Source: Nigrospora sphaerica (lineage: Eukaryota; Ascomycota; Sordariomycetes; Amphisphaeriales; Apiosporaceae). Taken from it: a stretch of DNA of 64,000 bases. Where the stretch lies: the NCBI GenBank assembly GCA_018287875.1, contig JAGVVL010000002.1:372001-436000 (forward strand). The letters are read 5' to 3'. The translations under genes were made by a program, and so were the position numbers. Under the pieces are notes generated by a model. That model saw only the letters and a list, made by a program, of their open reading frames with translations, was not told the DNA's origin and searched no databases. This document shows, piece by piece, positions 11,402 through 21,647 of this stretch. Position 1 is the first letter of the stretch. Each line of letters opens with the position of its first letter.

Positions 11402-14400
11402 GTGAGCCTGTATTAAGTCGCTTACAGGCTCCCAATCCCAGCGCCTTAACTCCGTTGCCCTTACCAATATCTGCCCGTTCCGTCTATAGCCTGTCTATCC
11501 GCGAAGAGGAAGATATACGTGGAAAGCTCATGGTTTTACCTGCCACCTTGATTTCCGATAACTGCACTATACCGACTTACGCCCTAACCGACTCCGGAGC
11601 CGCCGCTAAAGCATTCATCGACCGCAGCTGGGCTGAAGCCCACGAGCTGCCGATGCGACCTTTACAGAGACCGTTCGAGATCGAGGTGATCGACGGTCGC
11701 CCGAGCGAGAGTGGGAAGGTTACCCACTTCGTCGAATGTTCGATACGGATAAACGATCATCATGAGAAACGACTACGTTTCTTCGTAACCCAGCTAGCTT
11801 ACTTCCCTGTTGTCCTTAGAATCCCGTGGCTTAAGATGCACGACCCCCGTGTGGGTTTCGCGAGTCACACGCTCACGTTCGACAGCGAATTCTATCGCCA
11901 GAACTGCAACATGCTAGAGAGACCTATAAAGGTTGTCGCCATATATAACGTCCCTGCACGAGCCCGTCCAGAGAACCTGCCGAACTGTCCGGAGGCCTTA
12001 TCCCGATGGGACGTTGCCCCGATCACCGCTCGCGCCTGCTCAGCGTACCTAAGGAAAGGATACACCGCGTTTCCCGTCACCGTCGAAGAGATCGACGAGC
12101 ACTTATCCTAGAAGGCTAATCCGCCCCTACCTAAGCAACTCCCGCTAGAACTGCGAGAATTCGAAGATATGTTCTCGCCGAAAGAGGCAGAGAAACTACC
12201 ACCGCACCGAGATCACGATCACGAGATCAGACTAATGGAAGGGAAAATGCCCCCCTTCGGACCCCTATACGCTATATCCCGCGAAGAACTGGCCGCACTA
12301 AAAGAGTGGCTACAAGAGAATCTCCGGAAAGGGTTTATCCGACCCAGCTTGTCCCCGGCCGCGTCCCCTGTCCTATTCGTTAAGAAGCCTGGAGGAGGGC
12401 TCCGTTTCTATGTCGACTACCACGCCCTAAACAATATCACTATTAAGGACCGTTACCCGCTGCCCCTAGTTAAGGAGACCTTAAATAACCTAAAGGGAAT
12501 GAAGTATTTCTCTAAGGTCGACATTATTACGGCATTTAACGAAATCAGAGTTAAAGAGGGATAAGAATACCTAACCGCATTCCGCACCCGTTTTGGCTTA
12601 TTCGAGTTGTTAGTTATGCCTTTCGGACTGACTAGAGCCCCTGCTATATTCCAGAGGTTTATTAACGATACCTTACGACACCACCTGGATATCTGCTGCA
12701 CTGCGTACCTAGACGACATCCTAATTTATAGCCGGACCCGCGAGGAACACGTCGAACACCTACGAAGGGTGCTTCAAGCATTAAGAGAAGCCGGCCTGTT
12801 CGCGAAAATATCGAAGTGCGAATTCTTTAAAACTGAGACCACGTTCTTAGGGATAATTATTAGCTGCGATAGCCTACGCATAGACCCTGCTAAGATTGAG
12901 ACAGTTAAGAACTGGGCCACCCTATCCTGCTTAACCAACATATAAGCGTTTATCGGCTTTGGGAACTTCTACCGCAGGTTTATCCGAGACTTTTCGAAGA
13001 TTGTTACCCCGCTAGTCAACCTTATAAGGAAAGGGGTTGAGTTCGCTTGGACGGAAGAATGTGAGAATGCATTCGTTGCGTTAAAGAACGCATTCACATC
13101 GGCCCCGATCCTAGCTCCCTTCGATTAAGAGAAAGAAGTGATTTTAAAGACCGATGCCTCGGACTACGTCTTTACTGGTGTGCTATCACAGTACAGAGAC
13201 GACGGAATTTTACACCCGGTTACCTTCTTCTTAAAAAAGCACTCTTCGACAGAGTGTAACTACGAGATCTACGATAAGGAACTTCTAGCCATCATTCGTT
13301 GCTTCGAAGAATGGCGCCTTGAACTAGAAGGCGCGCTATCGCCGATTAGGGTCATTACCGACCACCGGAACCTGGAATACTTCACAACGACAAAGTTGCT
13401 AAACCGCCGATAAGTAAGATGGTCTGAATTCTTATCTCGCTTTAACTTTAAGATTATGTACCGACCTAGGAAGCAAGGAATAAAACCCGACGCCCTAACT
13501 AGGAGGTTAGAGGACCTACCTAAAGAGGGGGATGAACGACTGTTACACCAGAGTAGAGTTGTCCTAAAGAAAGAGAACTTCGAACCGTAAAGGAAATCAG
13601 TCCGCTTCGAGGAAAGCCCGACCCGAGCTAACGCCGTAACTAGATCGCAATCCGCTCCTGGCCGTCCCTTAGAACTAAGCGCCGTCGACCCAGACCCCCG
13701 GCCTGCTATTACACTATCTCTACGATAAGAACGCCACGCCCTATTACTGCCGCCAGCTATTCAGAACCTCATAACCCGAGGATACAAGTCGGACGAGACC
13801 GTTCACTCCATTTTAAAGGCACTGCGCACTAGAAAACCCCGCCACCCCTTAATCTCCCTTGCTAAGTGCGAGGAACGAGCTGGTATGCTATACTACCGCG
13901 ACCGCCTTTATATCCCTGACCTGCCCGAACTACGCGCTGAACTGACTCGTTCATACCATAACACTGCCGTGGCTGGACACCTAAAAAGAGCCCGCATATA
14001 CGAGACCCTGTCCCGAGACTACTACTGGCCGCGGATGTACGCCTTTATGGAGTAATGGACTAATAACTGTCACACCTGCCGCCGGACCACTTCTTCCCGC
14101 GAAGCTAAGTAAGGGGTGCTCCGCCTGCTGCCTGTACCCGAACGAGCATGGCAAGATATTTCGATGGACTTCGTCGTACACTTACCGAAAAGTGACGGCT
14201 ACGACGCTATCTTAGTCGTGGTCTGCCGCTTAACGAAGATGAAACACTTTATCGCCTGCCGAGACACCTGTGGCACCGACGAGGTCGCGTGCCTATACCT
14301 AAATAACGTTTAGAAACTGCACGGTCTACCGAGAACCGTAATCTCCGACCGAGGTCCCCAATTCGTAGGACGCTTCTAGGAACACCTAACCCACCGACTA

Positions 14401-15291
14401 GGTATTCAGAGCCTGCTATCGACTGCCTTTCACCCTGAAACCGATAGCCAGACTAAACAAGCGAACTCGTTCTTAAAATAGTACCTCCGCGCCTAAGTGT
14501 CGTACTTACAAGACGATTGGAGCCGCTGGCTCCCCTTAGCTGAATTCGCGTTAAATAATACCCTAAATAAGAGCATTAAGACTACACCGTTCTTCGCGAA
14601 CTACAGGTTCCATCCGAGGATCGGGTTTAAACCACTGGACCCCGACTGCACCCCCGCTGCCTTAAATGCCGAGCGCGTCGCCTAGAAGATTCAGGAAGTC
14701 CACGAGATGTTGAAGTCTGAGATCTGTTTAACGCAAGCCCGCTATAAGGAATATGCTAACTGTAAGAGGCGCCCTGCCCGCCGATACTAAGTAGGCCAGA
14801 AAGTCTAGCTTAATGCCCGAAACATACAGACGAAACGCCCTCAAAAGAAACTCGATTGGAAGCAACTTGGACCCTTCACTATTACGAAGGTTGTGAGCCC
14901 GTACGCCTACCAGTTAAACCTACCCCCGTCTATGAGAAATCACCCGGTATTCCATGTTAGCCTACTCTGTCCTAATCCTGATAATCCTGCCCCCGGTTAA
15001 GTACAACCACCGCCCCCGCCTATAGAGGTCGATAGCGTCGAAGAGTTCGAAGTCGAAGACATCCTGGATTCCCGTTTAGACAACCGAGGCGGAGGCCGAG
15101 GTTCCCGCTTAAAATACACCGTGAAGTGGGCTGGATACGACCAACTAACCGAGGAGCCTGCAAAATACGTCGCTAACGCCAGCGAGGTAGTGGCAAACTT
15201 CCACCGAAGATACCCAGAGAAACCGAGACCTATTAGCTTACGGAAGGCTTAGCCGTTCGCCCTTTAGAACCGCGTCGATGGAACTCCGCCT
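11402..15291 (+). pseudogene. pol polyprotein with chromodomain, decayed
   Basis: Frame 1, shifted -1 relative to gag. Domains in order: aspartic protease (DSGA near 11590), reverse transcriptase (about 12170-12945, with YLDD at about 12707-12718), RNase H (about 13130-13420, TDAS and DHRNLEYF), integrase zinc-binding domain and core (about 13900-14690, HTCRR, SMDF, ISDRG), and a C-terminal chromodomain (about 15050-15230, KYTVKWAGY). Many in-frame TAG/TAA stops lie where Gln or Trp is expected. No frameshift was noticed over the ~3.9 kb, so decay is almost wholly by substitution. Chromodomains of this class bind methylated H3K9 and steer integration to heterochromatin. Confidence 0.88.
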
Positions 15292-15306
15292 TAAGGAGGG
15301 GAGTAC

Positions 15307-15595
15307 TATCACGGGGTGGACCGTGATAGACCGTACCGGCACAGGGCAGCCTTTGAGACATCCTAAACTGGCTACAGATTAGTCGTCCCGTGATGGAGTT
15401 CTGTTAAGACCGCTCGGTACGGACCTCCGTTAGGGATTTAGATAAGAAGTCTGCGACCGAGGAGACTTCAGTTGTAGCTCTTCAAGCTACGTCCTGTCCA
15501 CCAAGCCTGACCTATACCGACCGAATAGGAACCTGGACCTATAGCATAGAACCTGAATCGACTCCGTTATCCGCCTGCCTGCCCGCTCCTTGACA
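15307..15595 (+). repeat. LTR 2 (internal LTR)
   Basis: 289 bp, begins TATCACGG (mutated TG end) and ends TTGACA. I count 18 differences from LTR 3, 17 of them transitions. It serves as 3' LTR of the full unit and 5' LTR of the truncated unit. No target duplication lies around it. Confidence 0.92.
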
Positions 15596-17103
15596 ATAAG
15601 TCGGATAAGACCGTTCACTTTATCTTAAAGGCACTGCATACCGGAAAACCCCGCTACCCCTTAATCTCCCTTACCGAATGCGAGGAACGAGCTAGTATGC
15701 TGTACTACCGCGACCGCCTTTATATCCCTGACCTGCCCGAACTCCGCGTTGAACTGACTCGTTCGTACCACGACACTGCCGTGGCTGGACACTTAAAGAG
15801 AGCCCGCATATACGAGACCCTGTCCCGAGACTACTACTGGCCGCGGATATACGCCTTCGTGGAGCAATGGACTAACAACTGTCACACCTGCCGCCGGACC
15901 ACTTCTTCCCGCGAAGCTAAGCAAGGGGTGCTCCGCCCGCTGCCCGTACCCGAACGAGCATAGCAAGATATTTCGATAAACTTCGTCGTACACCTACCGA
16001 AGAGTGACAGCTACGACGCTATCTTAGTCGTGGTCTGCCGTTTAACGAAGATGAAACACTTCATCGCCTACCGAGACACCTGTAGCGCCGACGAGGTCGC
16101 GCGCCTATACTTAAATAACGTCTGGAAACTACACGGTCTACTAAGAACCGTAATCTCTAACCGAGGCCCCCAATTCGTGGGACGCTTCTAGGAACACCTA
16201 ACCCACCGACTAGGTATTCAGAGCCTGCTGTCGACTGCCTTCCACCCCGAAACTGATGGCTAGACTAAACGAGCGAACTCGTTCCTAGAATAGTACCTCC
16301 GTGCCCAAGTGTCGTACTTACAAGACGATTAGAGCCGCTGGCTCCCCTTAGCTGAATTCGCGTTAAATAATGCCCTGAATAAGAGCATTAAGACCACATT
16401 GTTCTTCGCGAACTACGGGTTCTATCTAAGGATCGGGTTTGAACCACTAGACCCCGACTGTACCCCCGCAGCCCTGGACGCCGAGTGCGTCGCCCAGAAG
16501 ATTTAGGAAGTCCACAAGATATTGAAGTCTGAGATCTGTTTAACGTAAGCCCGCCATAAAGAATACGCCAACTGTAAGAGGCGCCCCGCTCGCCGATACC
16601 AAGTAGGCCAGAAAGTCTGGCTTGATGCCCGAAATATACGGACGAAACGCCCTCAAAAGAAACTCGACTGGAAGCAACTTGGACCCTTCACTATTACGAA
16701 GGTTATGAGCCCGTACGCTTATCAGTTAAACCTACCCCCGTCTATGAGAAACTACCTGGTGTTCCATGTTAGCCTACTCCGTCCTGATCTTGACGATCCT
16801 GCCCCCGGTTAAGTACAACCACCGCCCCCGCCTATAAAGGTCGATGGCGTCGAAGAGTTCGAAGTCGAAGACATCCTGGATTCCCGTCTAGACAACCGAG
16901 GCGGAGGCCGAGGCTCCCGCTTAAAATACACCGTGAAGTGGGCTGGATACAACCAACCAACCGAGGAGCCTACGGAATACATCGCTAACGCCAGCGAGGT
17001 AGTGGCAAACTTCCACCGAAGATACCCAGAGAAACCGAGACCTATTAGCCTACGGAAGGCTTAGCCGTTCGCCCTTTAGAACCGCGTCGATGGAACTCCG
17101 CCT
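15596..17103 (+). pseudogene. second, 5'-truncated pol copy (integrase and chromodomain)
   Basis: Equivalent to 13784-15291 of the first copy at offset 1812, same frame. It keeps the integrase zinc-binding domain (best open stretch 15697-15963), the integrase core and the chromodomain, with its own set of stops. It lacks gag, protease, RT and RNase H. Its stops only partly coincide with those of the first copy, so the two decayed at least partly independently. Confidence 0.88.
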
Positions 17104-17104
17104 T

Positions 17105-17115
17105 AAGGAGGGGAG
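17105..17115 (+). promoter_or_regulatory. polypurine tract before LTR 3
   Basis: AAGGAGGGGAG lies just before the 3' LTR; an identical tract sits at 15293-15303 before LTR 2. This is the expected plus-strand priming site. I could not identify a convincing tRNA primer-binding site after LTR 1. Confidence 0.7.
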
Positions 17116-17118
17116 TAC

Positions 17119-17407
17119 TGTCACGGGGTGGACCGTGACAGACCGTACCGGCATAGGGCAGCCTCTGAGACATCCTAAACTAGCTACGGATTAGTCGTCC
17201 CGTGATGGAGTTCTATTAAGACCGCTTAGTACGGACCTCCGTTGGGGATTTAGATAAGAAGTCTGCGACCGAGAAGACTTCAGTTGTAGCTCTCCAAGCT
17301 ACGTCCTGTCCACCAAGTCTGACCTGTACCGACAGAATAGGAACCTGGACCTGTAGCATAGAACCTGAATCGATTCTGTTATCCGCCTGCCTGCCCGCTC
17401 CTTGACA
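17119..17407 (+). repeat. LTR 3 (3' outer LTR)
   Basis: 289 bp, TGTCACGG to TTGACA with intact TG...CA ends, followed by the ACCGG duplication. Confidence 0.92.
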
Positions 17408-17412
17408 ACCGG
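17408..17412. repeat. right target-site duplication of the LTR composite (ACCGG)
   Basis: Matches 9693-9697. After it the transposase frame resumes in phase. Confidence 0.92.
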
Positions 17413-17934
17413 AATTTAATTCAAAATACACACTAAACAACACCCGACACAGTAAATTCGAAGGAATCCCACTCGAAAAGGGTCCTCTTAACACCTCCAA
17501 CGAGATCCCATACTTCTATAGTGGTTTAGTCAACTCCAAAGAAGACGTCGGACTTTAAGGACCAAGTACAGCTTTCGAACCAGCTAGCGAAACACTTAAC
17601 CACACAACGACTACTCTTCCGGAAGATCCAAAAGGCCTTTGATGAGAAGAACGTCCAATTAGCTACTGCTCAAAGGCAAATTCAGGCCCTCGAAGCTAGG
17701 ATTGACACTATCAGACCAAGGAAGAGGAAGAAGGTGGATTTGAGCCCTAATTCGAAGTTCGCGAACATTGAAGACATCCACCGAGCTCAGTTAGCGGTCG
17801 GGGAGGTTGAAAATGGTCTAGATAAAGAGAGCGATAGCGAAAGCCTAAGTGAGGCCAGTTCCTGCATTAGAGTTGCTATTAATTAAGGCTGCATCTTAAC
17901 TTCTATTGATATGGCTGGTTTTAAGCGTGGTGTT

Positions 17935-17983
17935 TTTAGGGGGCCGAAATGTGGGGGGGGGCCGAAATGGGGGTCCTCGAACT
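17935..17983 (-). repeat. right terminal inverted repeat of the pogo element
   Basis: Reverse complement of the left repeat, with a 9-base C run instead of 8. The TA duplication follows at 17984-17985. Confidence 0.9.
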
Positions 17984-17987
17984 TATA

Positions 17988-18952
17988 CTCGTAGCTGGGG
18001 ACCGCTCCCCACATGCTCCATAGGACCTACTGCAGGTACCAGTAGCTCCTCACGTGATCTCAGGGGCGAAACTAGTGATAGCCTCATATTGCCACAGCAG
18101 ATGAATAGTTACTTTGGCAGTGATGCATATTCCCAGAGCTGCCAGGCAAGATTACCTAAGTAAGGGAACATTCCCTTGATAAATAATAACTTCCCCTTCG
18201 GGAAAGAAGGAAAAGGAGGTCACGTGACGGATCTTGGGATCTAGGCGAGAGCCAGAGAGCCGGGCTCGATGGGATCTCGCGCGATCCGCGAGATCTAACA
18301 TATTAATGAGGAAATGAATTATTATAGGTTAAAAGGATTTCCTATACAAACAGTCATTACCTCAGTGATAAATCTAAGCCTTAATTTTGCCTATAGATGG
18401 GCCTACAGCCTAACGACCTATTGTAAAGTTCAGTTCCAACGGGAGCGTCGATTTCGACAGTGCTAGCTGGATTTCGACAGTGACTGAAGAAAAGAACATG
18501 CGGACAGTCAGCACGCATCAGCAATAGAAATTTGCAAGGGGTCCAGTACTTCCAGTCACCAGCCACAACACCAGCTCCAGATATGAGGTATCTCACGATG
18601 TAGACGGCTGGCAGGCGTAGGCGCAGCTCCCAGCGCAGCCGCCGCCGTCCACAGCGCCGGCAGCCATGGCCCTCCCGCTAGCGGAACCGCCTGCAAAGAA
18701 GAGGTGGACTAGCCTAACAGCTAGTGTAAGCGCTGTCTAAAGATGGAGACGATAGCTAGTGCATCTGGCTTAGTTGATAAGACTGCTAACTAGCCTGCCA
18801 ATTAAGACCTCAACACCATGCTAATCATCGTGAAGTCCAGCGCCGTAGCTAGCTGGCGCGCTAGTTAGGTGCCTCATAATAGTGACGTGGTCAGTGACGC
18901 GGTAGTCCGTGAGGTAAACAAGGATCGGCGGCCGGGCGCTGCACATCAGAAG
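17988..18952. other. transposon debris, no gene recognised
   Basis: AT-rich patches alternate with GC-rich ones. A 13-base direct repeat (GATTTCGACAGTG) occurs twice around 18450-18481. Reading frames are full of stops. Probably remnants of older mobile DNA, but no family can be named. Confidence 0.4.
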
Positions 18953-19241
18953 TGTCACGGGGTGGACCGTGACAGGCCGTACCGGTATAGGGCAGCCTCT
19001 GAGACATCCTAAACTGGCTACGGATTAGTCGTCCCGTGATGGAGTTCTGTCAAGTCCGCTCTGTACGGACCTCCGTTGGGGATCTAGATAAGAAGTCTGC
19101 GACCGAGAAGACTTCAGTTGTAGCTCTTCAAGCTACGTCCTGTCCATCAAGCCTGACCTGTACCGACAGAATAGGAACCTGGACCTGTAGCATAGAACCT
19201 GAATCGACTCTATTATCCGCCTGCCTGCCTGCTCCTTGACA
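18953..19241 (+). repeat. solo LTR of the same chromovirus family
   Basis: 289 bp, TGTCACGG to CCTTGACA, clearly homologous to LTRs 1-3 over its whole length. The flanks (AGAAG before, TACGG after) do not match, so no target duplication is present. That suggests recombination between different copies or later rearrangement rather than simple LTR-LTR excision. Confidence 0.9.
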
Positions 19242-19862
19242 TACGGCTAGCAATACCATATTTAGTTAGTTACATCATAATGGAGAAAAAAAAGTTAAAG
19301 CGGAATAAAAGATTATTAAACTTAAGGCGGGCCTTTTATAGGGGGAGGAATATAATAGCGCACATTTAGCCTTGTCTTATCGGACTTATAAAAGGGTGGT
19401 CCGTATATAAGGTGGGCTTACTTCTATTGTCGCGCTAAGGCGGCCCCTGAAGTAGAGATTCAGGGTCTACAGGTCACCTGACCTCACCAATCAGCGACTA
19501 GAGGGCTTGCAAGGGGTGCCCTCCACTCTCTCTAACTGTATTTAACCAGGTCTTCAGTCCGGGTCTCACTTAGAAGGCTCGGGGCGACTTCTGCATTCCT
19601 TATCTGACCTATATCTCCGATCTCCTGCAAGCGTGACATCTATCTTAGTGGACGGGGATAGTTAGTCTCCCTGCTTCTCTCGTCTCAGGTTTAGATATCT
19701 TCATTTGACTGAGTGCTTGCTGACAGCATTGCCTTCGGACCGCACCCACGCCTCGTGACATATATCTTCCGGGTGAGTTCGATATCGTCTATTTTCTGGA
19801 GCACAACCCGCAACTAACCATCTCCCCTCAGTTTTGCTCCCATTTTTATCATCCTGAAAATC
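19242..19862. other. upstream region of the terpene cyclase
   Basis: No gene. AT-rich near 19260-19340 with TATAAAAG at about 19386. May hold the promoter of the following gene; part may be mobile debris. Confidence 0.4.
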
Positions 19863-21647
19863 ATGGTTGAGGTCCAGACTACGGCGGCGGCGCACCCGGC
19901 GTCGGAGTCGCTGAGCGGTTCAGAGAAGCATATCACCGAGGTGAAGCCACGCGTCGAGGAGGTCCCGGAGCCGCTTGTCACCTTCACTGGCGATGACTTC
20001 GTTCTAGCGGACCCACTCCCATACACCAGCCTCATCGTGGACATGGGTGACGTGCTGGCATTCTACTCGGGTCGCGGGCTGAACCTCCCCATTCCTGCCG
20101 CGCAGTTCCGGCACATCCTCGACTCGCCCGACTGGCACGCCTACGAGTGCAACCAGTTGGGGCGCGATGAGTGCTTCGCGCGGCTGGCCCTTAAATTCGG
20201 GGTGGAGGTGGCCGCCATAGCCGAGACGGTTCGGCTGCTGTCGGGGACGCTGACGTTCAACGAGCGGCTGCTCGCGCTGGTGCGGCACCTCAAGGCGGCG
20301 GCCGGCGGCCGGCTCAAGGTCTACCTGGCATCCAACATCACGGCGACAGACTGGGAGCTGTTTCGGTCGACCGTTGCCGGCTGGGACGTTTTCGACGCCG
20401 TCTACTCGTCCTTCGAGCTGGGCGCGCGCAAACCGGACCGCGCCTTCTACCAGCGCCTTGTTCGTCGATGACAAGTCGGTCAACCTCGTGACGGCCCGCA
20501 TCCTCGGCCTGCACTGCCTCCACTTCGACGAGACGGAGAAAGTCGTCACTGAGCTCAAGACCGCCTTCGGCGACCCCGTGCGCCGCGGCGAGGCTTGGCT
20601 CCGCGCCCACGCCGGGACCATGTGGTCCGGGACCTCAACGGGCATGGTGATACGAGAGCGCTTTGCGCAGCTGCTGCTGCTGGAGGTAACCAAGGACCGG
20701 TAGGTAGATGTCCTTCGCTCGTCGCGCGGAACAAGGGGCTAACCCCTGATCGCCGGGACCAGCTCTCTCGTCACCATCGGCGGAACCCCCGCGAGAACCT
20801 GGAACACCTTTATCGGGACGCCAATGCTCACGACGCCGACGTTCCCAGACGACCTCGACACCACGGTGCTCGGGTTTCTGACGCACGATACCCCGTCGGA
20901 CCTTAAGCATGCCGTTATAGACGAGATGCTGCAGTACATGCGAGATGACGGACTATTCTATGTAAGTGGGCTTCCGGCGGTAGCGGTGATGAGCAGAAGA
21001 GACCCGAGACCGAATGGAGCACCACATTATTCACCCAGGAATACCCCTCCATGCAGACCTATTTTGACAAGTCACGTCCACGCATCGACCTCCTCGTCTC
21101 GGCCAATGTGCTCCGCTTGTTTTACGCCGAGGGCCGGGGCGCGCAGGTGCGGCGCACGCTGGAGCTGATGTGCGAGGCGCTGCGGCAGCGGGCGTACGAG
21201 TACGCGATGCACTACTACACGAACCCGGACTGGCTGTTCTACTATCTGTCAGACCTGTGCGCGGCCCAGGGGCCGGAGGAGGCGCCGGAGCTGGCGGAGC
21301 TGCGCGGGCTGCTGGCGGCGCGGCTGGCGGAGCGGTTCGGGCACGTCGGCGGCGGCGGCGGGGCGACGCCGATGGTGCTGACGGCGGCGGCGGCCGACGG
21401 GCAGCCGCTGCACGACTACGACGTCATCGACCACTGGGGCGCCGCGCTCCGGGCCGTGAGCGCCCAAAACCTCGGCCTCAACGACCCCCGCGACCTCGCC
21501 CTCCTGCGCCGGGCCCAGCAGCCCGACGGCGCCTGGGGCCGCAACCCCTGGGTCTACCGTTACGGCCACGGCCTCCTCTTCTCCAACGTCGGCCTTTGCA
21601 CCGCCATGGCCGTGCGCGCCCTCCGGAGTGCCCACCCCGGCAAATAG
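19863..21647 (+). pseudogene. HAD-type drimane sesquiterpene cyclase (AstC-like), frameshifted
   Basis: Pieces are 19863-20460 in one frame, 20461-20699 in another, then 20763-20961 and 21057-21647 after introns of 63 nt (GTAGGT donor, CTAAC branch) and 95 nt (GTAAGT donor). The N-terminal half is a HAD-like domain (DMGDVL, a cap region, ARKPDRAFYQR, then FVDD). The C-terminal half is terpene-cyclase-like and has DDLDTT, the DxDTT acid motif of class II cyclases, followed by YFDKSRPRID. This architecture is that of fungal HAD-like sesquiterpene cyclases such as AstC of astellolide biosynthesis, which protonate farnesyl-PP to drimanyl-PP. Between FYQR and FVDD the usual ~10-12 residue loop is missing and the frame changes, as a deletion of roughly 35 nt would cause. 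No intron explains this. The catalytic cyclase half is otherwise intact, so inactivation may be recent, or an assembly error is possible. Confidence 0.8.

Larger units (their letters stand above)
9698..17407 (+). mobile_element. composite Ty3/gypsy chromovirus: LTR, gag-pol, LTR, partial pol, LTR
   Basis: Three 289-bp LTRs (9698, 15307, 17119) bound one full internal region (9987-15306) and one truncated internal region (15596-17118). The second internal region aligns with 13784-15306 at a constant offset of 1812 bases with no indels noticed. It starts at the integrase zinc-binding domain right after LTR 2. Domain order gag, protease, RT, RNase H, integrase, chromodomain identifies a chromovirus. 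All coding frames are broken by TAG/TAA stops. Confidence 0.92.
8558..17886 (+). pseudogene. pogo/Fot1 transposase, split by the LTR composite
   Basis: Two parts, 8558-9697 and 17413-17886, lie in one continuous frame once the insertion and one copy of its 5-bp duplication are ignored; full length would be about 537 residues. The N-terminus has a psq-type helix-turn-helix, then a CENP-B-type DNA-binding domain, then the DDE_1 catalytic core with acidic residues in HNMDEAG, IDGYGSH and PLDLAVF. The C-terminal piece has a predicted coiled coil followed by RPRKRKK, a likely nuclear signal. In-frame stops lie at 9164, 9215, 17434 and 17527. Each is TAA or TAG where CAA, CAG or TGG would be expected, as RIP would produce. 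The catalytic residues remain, but the gene cannot make a full protein. Confidence 0.88.
8407..17983 (+). mobile_element. Fot1/pogo-type DNA transposon, interrupted by an LTR composite
   Basis: Ends are ~48-bp inverted repeats flanked by TA (8405-8406 and 17984-17985), the target used by Tc1/mariner-superfamily elements. Without the 7.7-kb LTR insertion the element would be about 1.86 kb, normal for Fot1-like elements. It carries one transposase gene whose frame runs across the insertion. The copy is dead: the transposase has four in-frame stops and a nested insertion. Confidence 0.9.

Noticed and set aside
18120..18300. Possible LTR on the minus strand beginning TGTTAGATCTCGCG
   Set aside because: No second copy, no matching far end and no target duplication could be found.
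20440..20470. An intron joining the two HAD frames of the terpene cyclase
   Set aside because: Using the AG at 20451-20452 would need a donor that deletes the conserved Lys motif, and no usable GT lies in the gap itself.
20004..20693. 229-codon minus-strand frame over the terpene cyclase
   Set aside because: Shadow of the HAD domain; no start context or motifs.
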